From the NCBI GenBank assembly GCA_026707545.1, contig JAPOWR010000001.1, positions 2,013,778-2,077,777 on the forward strand: a DNA stretch of 64,000 nt, in the 5' to 3' direction. This document shows, piece by piece, positions 17,281 to 26,600 of this stretch. Numbering within the stretch: position 1 is the first letter of the stretch; each line of letters starts with the position of its first letter. The translations under genes and the position numbers were made by a program. The notes beneath the pieces were generated by a model. It worked only from the letters and a program-made list of their open reading frames with translations. It made no database searches and had not been told where the DNA came from. This DNA comes from Acidobacteriota bacterium. GTDB lineage: Bacteria; Acidobacteriota; Thermoanaerobaculia; Multivoradales; Multivoraceae.

Positions 17281-18255
17281 GTGACTCGACGCACCCGAAC
17301 TCCACGCAGCACCGTGATGGCCGCCGCCATCGCAACCGCCGCACTGCTCTTCACCGCTTCCGCCCTCGCCCAGAGCGGCAACTCCGTGACCGTCGACATC
17401 ATGAGCAAGTACCGGGTGGCGCCGAACATCACGTACCTGACGGCTGACGGCTACGAGTCCAAGCTCGACGTGATGACCCCACGCAGCCAAGGCCCGGTGC
17501 CCACCCTGATCTACATCCACGGCGGCGGCTGGGTCGGCGGCACGAAGGAGTCCAGCGTGCTGCGGGCACTCCCGTACCTCGAGATGGGCTGGGCGGTGGT
17601 CAACGTCGAGTACCGCCTGGGCCGCAACGCGCTCGCGCCCGGCGCCGTCGAGGACTGCCGCTGCGCGCTGCGCTGGGTGTACGAGAACGCGGAGGACTAC
17701 AACATCGACACCTCCCGCCTGGTCGTCACCGGTGCCTCGGCGGGCGGTCACCTGTCACTGACCACGGGCATGCTGCCGGCCTCCGCCGGCCTCGACCGGC
17801 TCTGCCCGGGCCGCGACGCGAACCGTCCGGGCTGGGCAGCCGCCGACGAGTACGAGATGCCGGTCGCCGCCATCGTCAACTGGTTCGGGATCACCGATGT
17901 CGGCGACCTGCTCGAGGGCGTGAACGCGAAGAGCTACGCGGTCGCCTGGATGGGCTCGCGGTCCGACCGCATGGAACTCGCCAAGCGAGTGTCTCCCATG
18001 ACCTACGCCCGTTCCGGCCTGCCGCCGATCCTGACGATTCACGGCGACGTGGACAACATCGTCCCCTACCAGCACGCCCTCGACCTGCACGCCAAGCTCG
18101 ATGAGGCCGGTGTGGTGAACAAGATCCACACCGTGCCGGGCAAGGGACATGGCAACTTCAGCCCCGACGAGCAGCAGGAGATCTTCCGGGTCATCCGCGC
18201 CTTCCTCGCCGAGCATGTGACAGGTGGAGGCGGCGCGAGCACCGGCGCCGAGTGA
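17281..18255 (+). CDS. Secreted alpha/beta hydrolase, BD-FAE/esterase type
   Basis: The product has 324 residues with a signal peptide ending in ASALAQ. The fold is the HSL-like or feruloyl-esterase type of alpha/beta hydrolase. H80-GGGW forms the oxyanion hole, the nucleophile is S153 in GASAGG, the acid is probably D258 in HGDVDNIVPY, and the His is H290 in KGHGNF. The GTG at 17281 is preceded by GGGAGG at a good distance. TACACT at 17231-17236 is a plausible -10 box of its own, 54 bases after the previous stop. Such enzymes hydrolyse carboxylic esters outside the cytoplasm. The amidase gene follows after 53 bases, which contain a hairpin repeat. Confidence 0.9.
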   Translation: MTRRTRTPRSTVMAAAIATAALLFTASALAQSGNSVTVDIMSKYRVAPNITYLTADGYESKLDVMTPRSQGPVPTLIYIHGGGWVGGTKESSVLRALPYLEMGWAVVNVEYRLGRNALAPGAVEDCRCALRWVYENAEDYNIDTSRLVVTGASAGGHLSLTTGMLPASAGLDRLCPGRDANRPGWAAADEYEMPVAAIVNWFGITDVGDLLEGVNAKSYAVAWMGSRSDRMELAKRVSPMTYARSGLPPILTIHGDVDNIVPYQHALDLHAKLDEAGVVNKIHTVPGKGHGNFSPDEQQEIFRVIRAFLAEHVTGGGGASTGAE

Positions 18256-18261
18256 CCTCTG

Positions 18262-18295
18262 CCACTGGGTGCGCCGGCGTCCCCGCCGGCTTCCG
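18262..18295 (+). repeat. 34-base dispersed hairpin repeat, copy 1
   Basis: The element reads CCACTGGGTGCGCCGGC, a variable 6-base loop, then GCCGGCTTCCG. The GCCGGC arms can pair. An inverted copy of the same 34-base length lies at 49761-49794 and matches at all 28 bases outside the loop. A shorter match to the first arm is at 56189-56204. It fills the gap between the alpha/beta hydrolase and the amidase and stops just before the amidase ribosome site, so it may act as an mRNA hairpin. Confidence 0.7.
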
Positions 18296-18308
18296 GTAGG
18301 AGGCTTGC

Positions 18309-19739
18309 GTGACGCATGACCCCGCATCCGGGGCCCCCGACCTGTGCACCCGCACCGCCGTTGACCTCGCCGCGTTTCTGGCAAGCGGCGAGGTTTCGGC
18401 GGTGGAGGTTCTGGAAGCACACCTCGGCTGGATCGACCGCCGCAACCCCGAGCTCAACGCGATCTGCACCCTCGACCGCGACCACGCGCTTGAGCAGGCG
18501 CGGGCCGCCGACGATCTGCGCCACCGTGATCCGGAAGCCGCCGCCGCAAAGCCCCTGCTCGGCCTGCCGACCGCTGTCAAGGACCTGGTGCCGACGAAGG
18601 GGATCCGCACCACCTTCGGCTCGCCGATCTTCGCGGACAACGTCCCCGACTTCGACGCCCTGATCGTCGAGCGGATCCGCGATGCCGGCGCCGTCGTCAT
18701 CGGCAAGACGAACACGCCCGAGTTCGGCGCCGGCTCGCAGACCTTCAACCCCGTGTTCGGCAAGACGAGGAATCCCTGGGACCCCAGCCGGACCTGCGGC
18801 GGTTCGAGCGGCGGCGCGGCCGCCGCGCTCGCCAGCGGCATGCTGCCCATCGCCGACGGCAGCGACCTCGGCGGTTCGCTCCGCAACCCGGCCAGCTTCT
18901 GCGGCGGCGTCGGCTTCCGGCCGACGCCGGGCCGCGTGCCGCGGGTGCCTCCAGAGCAGGGCTGGGACGACCTTGCCGTGCTTGGACCGATGGGGCGTAA
19001 CGTCGCCGACGCGGCGCTCCTGTTCGCCGTGATCGCCGGGCCCGATCCGAGGGATCCCATCTCCCTCACGCACCCATCCGAGCCCTGGTATCCGGTCGAA
19101 CCTGCTGACCTTCGCGGGCTTCGCCTCGCCTGGACCGACAACCTCGGCCGCTACCCGGTCGAACGCGAGGTCGTCGAAGTCTGCGAGGCGGCCCTGCCGG
19201 TGTTCCGGAACCTGGGCGCCGAGGTCGAGAAAGCCGCGCCCGATCTCTCCGGCGCGGGCCACATCTTCCGCACCCTGCGCGCCAACCTGTTCGCCGACAA
19301 GCTGGGGCCGCTGTTCCCCGGGCACCGCGCCCAGATGAAGGACACGGTGATCGAGGAGATCGAACGCGGCCTGGCGCTCTCCGGGCCGGACATCGCGTCA
19401 GCCCAGGCCGAACGCACCCGCCTCCACTGCCGGGTTGTCTCCTTCTTCGAACGCTATGACGCGCTCATCCTGCCAACGGTCCAGGTCCTCCCCTTCGACG
19501 TCGACCAGCCCTACCCGACCGAGATCAAAGGGCAGACCATGTCGAGCTACACCGACTGGATGGCCTCCTGTTACTCGATCACCGTCACCGGCTGCCCGGC
19601 GATCTCCGTGCCCTGCGGAGTCGGCCCCTCGGGCCTGCCGGTGGGCCTTCAGGTCGTCACTCCCCGCGGCAGTGATCGCACGACGCTCGCGATCGCGGCC
19701 GCGTTCGAGACCGCGAGGGCGGCCAACACCGTCCCCTAG
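18309..19739 (+). CDS. Amidase signature family protein
   Basis: The product has 476 residues, the usual length of the family, and no signal peptide. The Ser-Ser-Lys triad is visible: K91 in PTAVKDLV, the Ser pair S166-S167 in CGGSSGG, and the nucleophile S190 in DLGGSLRNP. The GTG at 18309 is preceded by TAGGAGG at a 6-base spacing. Family members hydrolyse amide bonds of small molecules; GatA and urea or fatty-acid amide enzymes belong here, but there are no gatB or gatC neighbours. It lies in the plus-strand run with the tandem CoA-transferase and the esterase, which suggests catabolism of amides or esters. A second, exported amidase is encoded at 58185. Confidence 0.92.
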   Translation: MTHDPASGAPDLCTRTAVDLAAFLASGEVSAVEVLEAHLGWIDRRNPELNAICTLDRDHALEQARAADDLRHRDPEAAAAKPLLGLPTAVKDLVPTKGIRTTFGSPIFADNVPDFDALIVERIRDAGAVVIGKTNTPEFGAGSQTFNPVFGKTRNPWDPSRTCGGSSGGAAAALASGMLPIADGSDLGGSLRNPASFCGGVGFRPTPGRVPRVPPEQGWDDLAVLGPMGRNVADAALLFAVIAGPDPRDPISLTHPSEPWYPVEPADLRGLRLAWTDNLGRYPVEREVVEVCEAALPVFRNLGAEVEKAAPDLSGAGHIFRTLRANLFADKLGPLFPGHRAQMKDTVIEEIERGLALSGPDIASAQAERTRLHCRVVSFFERYDALILPTVQVLPFDVDQPYPTEIKGQTMSSYTDWMASCYSITVTGCPAISVPCGVGPSGLPVGLQVVTPRGSDRTTLAIAAAFETARAANTVP

Positions 19740-19742
19740 ACT
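19737..19742 (+). promoter_or_regulatory. Leaderless-type -10 box (TAGACT) for P1
   Basis: TAGACT begins with the TAG stop codon of the amidase gene and ends 6 bases before the ATG at 19749. No ribosome site precedes that ATG. Either P1 has its own leaderless promoter or the match is partly due to the stop codon. Confidence 0.4.
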
Positions 19743-19748
19743 CTCGGA

Positions 19749-22700
19749 ATGACCCGTTTCGGGTGCGGGTTGCATTTGGACATGCCCCGGATACTGCTTT
19801 GCCTCGGCCTCGCCGGACTCGCCGCCGGCCCCCTGGCCGCCCAACCCGCCGACGCGCCCAACATCGTCACCGGCGCCGTTGTCGACTACAGCGGCGCACC
19901 CGCCGCCGACATCGAGGTCGTTCTACGACCCCATCCGAACGCGTTCGAAGCGGATCTGTACGTTCTCGGTCACTCGGACGCGCTGCCGGAGGCCGTCGAC
20001 AGGACCCGTTCCGACGCGGACGGATCCTTCTCCCTCTCGGCACCCGCGGCAGGTCCCTATCGCCTGGAGTTCGGACGCTCGAGGCCCCCGACCGACTCGG
20101 TTCCCGCCATGCCGCTGGTCCAGGGAGTCATCGTGCCGCTCAAGGGGTCGCGAGTCGCGGAAACCGTTGATGTACCCGATCGCCATCCGATCGCCGTCCG
20201 AGTGCTGGATTCATACGATCAGCCGATCGCGGGCGCCCTGGTCGTGGCGAACCCCGCCGTTCTGACACCGCCTCGCACCGCTGCTGCCATGACCCGGATG
20301 GCCCGGGACATGAGCGCGGGAAACTACTCGCGGCCGGCGGAGCAGCACCTGTTCCCCACCTACCACCCCTCCGCCGCTCGCACTGATGCCGAGGGCATTG
20401 CGCGGTTCGTCATGCCGAACGCGGACGCCACCGTCCTCGTCTCGGCGACGGGCTTCGTCCTCGGCAAGGGAGCGACGAGAGCCGGCCGTCTTGCGTTGCG
20501 CCTGGAGGCGAATCCCGGAATCAGACTGCGCGTGCGCGGTCCAACGGGCGCACCGGTGCCCGGTGCGGTGGTCCGCACGGCAACCGCCCGCGACAGGAGA
20601 GTGAACGCCGGCACGCCCACTGCCCGCCGGACGATCAGCACACCCGCCGCTCTCGGCGGTTTCGACACGCCTCTGGCGATCACTGACGAGAATGGCGAAG
20701 CCATCATCGGCCCGACGCCTGGCATCGAGACTGCTCTGGAGGTCGAAGCAGCCGACGGTGGCTTCGCCCAGGTCTCCCTGCCAGCGGCGAATCCGGCCGA
20801 ATCGCCGGACCGCCATCACATCATCGACGTGAGACTGGAGGAGCCCCTACGGATACCAGGCCGGATCGTCGACGCGGCTTCCGGCCTGCCCATCCACAAC
20901 GCGGCGATCTGGGTCCACCTGTTCCCCGGCCACCACGCCTTCAGCGATCCCACCGGCGCTTTCGACCTGAGCACCCGACCCGCCAGCCGGGCGACGCGCC
21001 TGCAGGCGACGGCGACCGGCTTCCTTCCCGAGCGAGTCGACATCAGCGCCGCGGACCTGTCCAACCGGGAGGAAGTGCGGATCGGACTGACGCCTTCAGC
21101 ACCCCTTCGGGGCCTGGTCACCGACGAAGCCGGTCAACCCGTTGCCGGGGCCAGTATCCGGGCGGAACCACGCGGCGATGGAGTTCCATCCCGCTTCTCG
21201 TTGTCGTCCCGCCCAGCCACCTCAGGCTCCGACGGTTTCTTCCGGGTAGCGGAAGCCTTGTACGGACATGCCTACCGCTTGACCGCGCAAGCGGCGGGCT
21301 ACGCCATATCCGCCCTCGACCTGCCGCCCCTGGAGCCGGGCATGGCTGTCGACCCCGTTCATCTCGTGCTGAGCAAGGGCCGGCGTGTCCTCGGCTCAGT
21401 GGTCGATAGCGACGGAAACCCTGTGGCGGAGGCTGAGGTCTCGCTGCTCTGGCCTCTCGATCCGTCCGAATTCCGGTCCGGGTTCGAGACTCCGGCCGGA
21501 GCCGCCGCAACCGACGGTCGGGGCGTCTTCGTACTCCCCGACACCGGACCAGGAGGGTACGAGATCCTCGTCGGCCATGCCGACTACGCCCATCGGCCAC
21601 CCTCCCAGGTCGAGGTGCCGGCCGGAGAGTCGGACTTCGATCTCGGCGATCTCACCCTGGCGGCCGGCGGAGCGGTCCACGGCATCGTCAGGGACCCCGA
21701 CGGAGAACCGGTCGGCGGCGCCACCATTCAGGCCCACGAACGAGATTGGTTCGAATCTCCGGTCAGAACGGCCACCACCGACGCCGACGGCCGATTCCGT
21801 CTCGTCGGATTCTCCTCGGACCTCGCCGACCTTGGCGTTCAGGCCAGCGGCTACCCGGTCCACATTGAGCCGGACGTACGCGTAGACCGCGACGATCCGG
21901 TGCTGATCGAACTCCAGCCCGGCGCCTCCATCGATGGCCGCGTCCTCGACCACGGTGGCAACGGCGTCAGCGGCGTCTCCGTCCGCCTCCGGATCGAATT
22001 CGACTTCAGCAGAAGGAGCGACCCACGCCTGTGGGACGCCGTAGACGGATTCCCCTCCCAGGTCACGGACCAGCACGGCCGGTTCCGGTTCAATGGTCTC
22101 GCTGCCGGCACCTGGTCGGCCGAGGCAAGCAGGGGAGCGGAGGGTGCGAAGCTCGACGGGATCGAGTTGATTCCGGGCGGAGAACGAGAGATCGAACTCC
22201 TCCTGCGGACCAGGGACCGGCTGATTGTCACCGTCGTGACCGAGGTCGGCGAGCCTGTGGCCGACGCTCGGATTCGTGTGGAAACACCAGGCGAGCGGTT
22301 TCCGACCGGCTCCGGACGAACGGACGGCAGCGGGCGCGACGTGATCCACATCGACCCGGGCCCGGCCACGGTCAAGGTCAGCCACACAACGCTCCGCGAC
22401 GAGTCGCGACAAGTGCGGCTCGATCCGGGCGACAACGAGGTTCGATTCCAGCTTCGGCCAGGCGTGGAACTCAGCGGCACGGTCCGCTCGTACGACGGCG
22501 CCCCTCTGGCCCTGGCTACCGTGGAGGCCGAAACCGAGTACGCCTTCGGCGTCGAGTCGCACGACACGAACACCGTCTCCGACCACAACGGCGCCTTCCG
22601 CCTCACCGGGCTCGAAACGCGCCGCTACAACCTGACTGCCCGCTCGCCCGGCTATGCGGATGGCGGCCCGGACGAGCCGATCGAGATCGGCGATGCCACA

Positions 22701-23540
22701 GTCGAAGGCATCGAGATCGTCCTGGAACCGGAAGTATCCATCGTCGGCGTTGTAACCGGGCTGTCGCCGTCCGATCTGAACCAGGTGGAAGTCTCCGCGT
22801 GGAACTGGCCCCGTCACCGCGACGCGACGAGGGGCACCGACGGGAACTTCTCGATTCAGGGGATCGGCCCGGGGACATGGGAAGTCACGGCGATCAAGGG
22901 CGAGTGGGAGCGAACCGTCGAGCGGACCGTGACGATCGAGCGCGGCATGACCGAGGTCTTCGTCGAACTGCCGTTCGAACGCGGGCTGCGCCTGTCCGGA
23001 CAAGTGGTGGAAGACGGTGCGCCGCTTGGCGGCGCAAACCTGTGGGTGGGCGACGCGTCCGCCCGCGCCGACCGCGAAGGCCGCTTCGCGCTGGAGGGGC
23101 TCGACCCCGGCCCGAATCAAGTGACCATCAGTCGGCCGGACTTCAGTGGCCTGCAGTACCAGTCGATCGATCTGCAGACGGATCTGGAAGACGTCCGCTT
23201 CGAACTCGAGCCGACCGCGGCGACCGTCGCCGGTGTCGTCGTCGACGCCGAGACCGGCCAGCCGGTCGACTACGCCAGGCTGATGGCCGCCGACGCCGCG
23301 ACGATTGGCGCCATCGCGGCAGGTGACCGTAGTGGCGGACCACTCGTCGGCGTCAGTTACGTTCTCACTCAAGGCGCAGGCCACTTCAAGCTCGAGTTGC
23401 GCGAGAACGCCGACCACTTGTGGGTGTCTCTCGACGGGTACGAGGGCGCTCAGATTCCTCTGAACATCTCGCCGGGGGAGCACCGCGAAGGCTTGGTGAT
23501 CCGGCTGCAACCGGCGCCGGCCGAATCGCCGAACCAATAG
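19749..23540 (+). CDS. P1: giant secreted 13-repeat carboxypeptidase-regulatory-like protein
   Basis: The 1263-residue product has a signal peptide ending in GPLAAQ and then about 13 beta-sandwich repeats of the carboxypeptidase regulatory-like type. Each repeat begins like V.G.V.D..G.PVAGA and later has T..DG.F......G. Examples are PLRGLVTDEAGQPVAGA, AVHGIVRDPDGEPVGGA and TVAGVVVDAETGQPVDYA. The eleventh repeat is divergent (VVTGLSPSDLNQVEVSA). There is no TonB plug, barrel, protease domain or sorting signal, and the chain ends soon after the last repeat. Order and length match P2 (23658) and P3 (29304) repeat by repeat. The ATG at 19749 follows the amidase by 9 bases; ATG 19782 is an alternative directly before the hydrophobic segment. 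An adhesive, structural or binding role at the cell surface is possible but unproven. Confidence 0.88.
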   Translation: MTRFGCGLHLDMPRILLCLGLAGLAAGPLAAQPADAPNIVTGAVVDYSGAPAADIEVVLRPHPNAFEADLYVLGHSDALPEAVDRTRSDADGSFSLSAPAAGPYRLEFGRSRPPTDSVPAMPLVQGVIVPLKGSRVAETVDVPDRHPIAVRVLDSYDQPIAGALVVANPAVLTPPRTAAAMTRMARDMSAGNYSRPAEQHLFPTYHPSAARTDAEGIARFVMPNADATVLVSATGFVLGKGATRAGRLALRLEANPGIRLRVRGPTGAPVPGAVVRTATARDRRVNAGTPTARRTISTPAALGGFDTPLAITDENGEAIIGPTPGIETALEVEAADGGFAQVSLPAANPAESPDRHHIIDVRLEEPLRIPGRIVDAASGLPIHNAAIWVHLFPGHHAFSDPTGAFDLSTRPASRATRLQATATGFLPERVDISAADLSNREEVRIGLTPSAPLRGLVTDEAGQPVAGASIRAEPRGDGVPSRFSLSSRPATSGSDGFFRVAEALYGHAYRLTAQAAGYAISALDLPPLEPGMAVDPVHLVLSKGRRVLGSVVDSDGNPVAEAEVSLLWPLDPSEFRSGFETPAGAAATDGRGVFVLPDTGPGGYEILVGHADYAHRPPSQVEVPAGESDFDLGDLTLAAGGAVHGIVRDPDGEPVGGATIQAHERDWFESPVRTATTDADGRFRLVGFSSDLADLGVQASGYPVHIEPDVRVDRDDPVLIELQPGASIDGRVLDHGGNGVSGVSVRLRIEFDFSRRSDPRLWDAVDGFPSQVTDQHGRFRFNGLAAGTWSAEASRGAEGAKLDGIELIPGGEREIELLLRTRDRLIVTVVTEVGEPVADARIRVETPGERFPTGSGRTDGSGRDVIHIDPGPATVKVSHTTLRDESRQVRLDPGDNEVRFQLRPGVELSGTVRSYDGAPLALATVEAETEYAFGVESHDTNTVSDHNGAFRLTGLETRRYNLTARSPGYADGGPDEPIEIGDATVEGIEIVLEPEVSIVGVVTGLSPSDLNQVEVSAWNWPRHRDATRGTDGNFSIQGIGPGTWEVTAIKGEWERTVERTVTIERGMTEVFVELPFERGLRLSGQVVEDGAPLGGANLWVGDASARADREGRFALEGLDPGPNQVTISRPDFSGLQYQSIDLQTDLEDVRFELEPTAATVAGVVVDAETGQPVDYARLMAADAATIGAIAAGDRSGGPLVGVSYVLTQGAGHFKLELRENADHLWVSLDGYEGAQIPLNISPGEHREGLVIRLQPAPAESPNQ

Positions 23541-23569
23541 CGCCCGGCGTGCCGGTCCATGAGCGGATC

Positions 23570-23643
23570 TGACCGGTTTCGTGCGAATCTGGCCGGAGTT
23601 GGCCGCGTGGTGTCCGGTTTCTCCTCGCTCGAGTAGGTACAGT
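23570..23643 (+). promoter_or_regulatory. P2 promoter: three phased TGnCCGG sites and TACAGT -10 box
   Basis: TGACCGG starts at 23570, TGGCCGG at 23590 and TGTCCGG at 23611, all in the same orientation. The -10 box TACAGT begins at 23638. The steps are 20, 21 and 27 bases, identical to those upstream of P3 (29186-29259). The third site covers the region just upstream of and into the -35 position. Two-turn spacing puts all three sites on one face of the helix. An inverted repeat CCGGTC-N13-GACCGG (23552-23576) includes the first site. Confidence 0.65.
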
Positions 23644-23657
23644 CGTTGAGCAGAGCG

Positions 23658-26600
23658 ATGTCCAGCTTCAAGCAAGAAAGCCGACTCGCGCCACTCCGTT
23701 ACGTCTCGGCTCTCGGTCTCAGCCTGTTCGCTGCCGGTGCCCTGGCGCAGCCCACGGCGGAGGTTCCGCTAACGGTCACCGGCACGCTCGTGGACGAACG
23801 CGGCGCTCCCGCAGCCGGCGCCGAGGTGGTGCTCCGGCCCTACCCGAGCACTTACGAGGTCGACCTCGATCTGCTGGGCTACGACGCGCTGCCGGCGGCC
23901 GTGGACCGCATGCAATCGGGCCCGGACGGCAGTTTCCTGCTCAAGGCGCCCGTTCCCGGGCCCTACCGTTTCGAGATCCGCCCCGCACCTCCGGCGGCCT
24001 CGCCCGACGCCGCCGTGCCCCTCGTCTACGAGAACCTCGCACCCCTGGAGGCACCGCGGACTCTCCAGGCGAACGAGCTGCCCGATCGACATCTCGTCGC
24101 CACCCGCGTCCTGGATGCCGCCGGCCGACCGATCGAAGGTGCCTTGGTCATCGCGAGTCCCACGCGGACCAGGTCCCCTCGCTACCAGGGGCGAAACTCC
24201 GACCAGCAGTCCGAACGCCTCTACCCCCGCTTCCAGGCCGCAGCCGCTCGGACGGATGAAGAAGGCAATGCCCGCTTCCTGATGCCGACGACCAACGCCA
24301 ACATCACCGTGTCGGCCTCAGGCTTCGGTGCCGATAGGGCAACGACGGAGGGGGGTCGCGCCGCCTTCGTCCTGGCGCCCGAACCGGGCATCCGGTTCCG
24401 AGTCAGCGGACCCGACGGTGCGCCGGCGCCCGGGATCCTTCTCCGAACTCACGGCAAGACCAGGGCGCCCCTGGCTGTAACCGACGAGCAGGGCGAGGCA
24501 ATCATCGGCAACATCGCCGAAGCCGCCTACGAGTTGCAGCGCTGGGACAACGCCTTCGCTCGGGTTCCCCAGCACAGCACCGATCCTGCCGACTCCGCCG
24601 CCGGCCAACGAATCGTCGATCTTCGGCTGGAAGCTCCGCACCGCATTCCAGGTCGCATCGTCGACCGTGTCTCCGGCGCTCCGGTCGCCGGCGCGGCGAT
24701 CTGGGTCACTGGCTCGCCTGGTGAGAACGCTCAAAGCGGCCCCACCGGGCAGTTCGTGTTGAACTCCCGACCCCGTGAGGAGTCGACCCAGGTGTGGGTA
24801 TCGGCCGGCGGCTACGTCTCCACCGGTGTGAGCGCGGGAGTTCCGGAGTACCGAGTTACCGATGAAGCGACGGTCGCCTTGAGACCGGCAGCTCCCCTCT
24901 ACGGCTTCGTCACGGACGCAGCCGATCAGCCGGTCGTCGGCGCCGACATCTCGGCGCAGCCCCGGGGCACGGAGTCGATCGCCAGCCTGATCTCCATCCG
25001 TCCGCAACGCGCGACTTCGGCAGACGACGGTTCCTTCCGGATGGCCGGCATCGTCTACCACAACCCCTACCGGCTCACGATCCGCGCAGAGGGATTCGCG
25101 AGCTTCGCCGTCGATCTGCCACCCTACGAACCTGGGGCGACCGTCGGCCCCGTTCGAATCCGCCTACCCGAAGGGCGCCAGGCACGGGGCCGCGTCGTGG
25201 ACACGGACGGAAGCCCCGTGGCAGGTGCGGAAGTCAAGCTGCGGTGGCCGGAACAGAAGCAGCCACGGTTCCCCGGCCTCCGCGATGCGGACGCCACCGA
25301 ACCGGTCGCCACCGACGACCAGGGAGCGTTCGTAATCGCCGGCGTGAAGACCGGCGAGTACGGCCTGCACGTCTCGCACGCCGAGTTCGTCAGCCAGGGC
25401 GATGTCGCGATCGAGGTTCCCGAAGGCCGGGGAGAGGTCGATCTAGGGGACTTTACGCTGGTGCCGGGAGCGGAGATTCTCGGCGTCGTGGTCGACCCCG
25501 ACCAGGAACCGGTGGAGGGCGCGCTCGTCCAGTTTCTGGAATACGGCCCGAATCGAAACGAACGCTCCGCCAGGACCGATGCGGAGGGCAGTTTCAAGCT
25601 CACCGGGCTTCCACACGAGCAGGTCGATCTCACTGTCGAGGCGGAGGGCTACCCCTCGTTCGCGGTTCGAGGGGCGCGACCGGCGACTGGGGAGCCGATC
25701 CTGATCCAACTCGTGCGAGGAGCCTCTCTCTCGGGCCGCGTACTGACCGCCACGGGGACCGCCGCGGTGGACGCCAGAGTCAACCTGGAGCCCGACATGC
25801 AAACCCGACTGCGAGGCCGCATCCTCTCACTGAGAGACTTGAGGTCGCGTACCGACGGTGACGGCCGTTTCTCCTTCGGGCAGCTGTTTCCAGGAACGTG
25901 GTCCGTTGAGGCGAGCGTCGGGACCGAAGCCGTCCGAACCGATCCCCTCGAGCTCATCTCCGGGGCCGAACGGACGATCGAACTGCATCTTCACGCCCAG
26001 GACCAGTTGACGGTCATCGTAACGGCTTCCTCAGGGCGACCCGTGACCGAAGCGCAGATCCGGCTGGAGCCGAAGGACGGAGCCCAGTCACGCGAGTTCG
26101 ACCTCACGGACGGCAGCGGACGCGCCCAACTCGAGGTCCGCGCCGGGCCGGCCACGCTGACCGTCAAGCATCCAGATCACCTCGACGAAACACGGGAGAT
26201 CGTCGTCGGGCCGGGAAGCACCGAGTTGGCGGTTCAACTCCAGGCCGGCGGCGAGATCAACGGCCTCGTCCGGTCGGCGAGCGGCGCCCCGGTTCCGGCG
26301 ACCGTCGAGGCCCACCCCGAGGAATCCGCGGAGACGGACGTCAGCCTGCGCAGATACATGAATCCGCCAACCACGACGACCGCCGACAACACCGGCTTCT
26401 TTCGTCTCACCGGTCTGGAGGCCGGGCGTTACTTCCTGGTTGCCCACGCAGCCGGGTACGCGGAGAGCGGTCCCGTCGAAGCGATCGACCTCGATGGCCG
26501 AGGCGTAGCCGGCGTGGAGATCGTGCTTGAATCAGGCGCCTCGCTCCGAGGAGCCGTGACCGGCCTGCGGCCCGCCGATCTGGCGGAGGTGACGATCACC

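Noticed and set aside
18309-19739. GatA subunit of an Asp/Glu-tRNA amidotransferase
   Set aside because: There is no gatB or gatC nearby and the gene sits among hydrolases; only the general amidase signature is shared.
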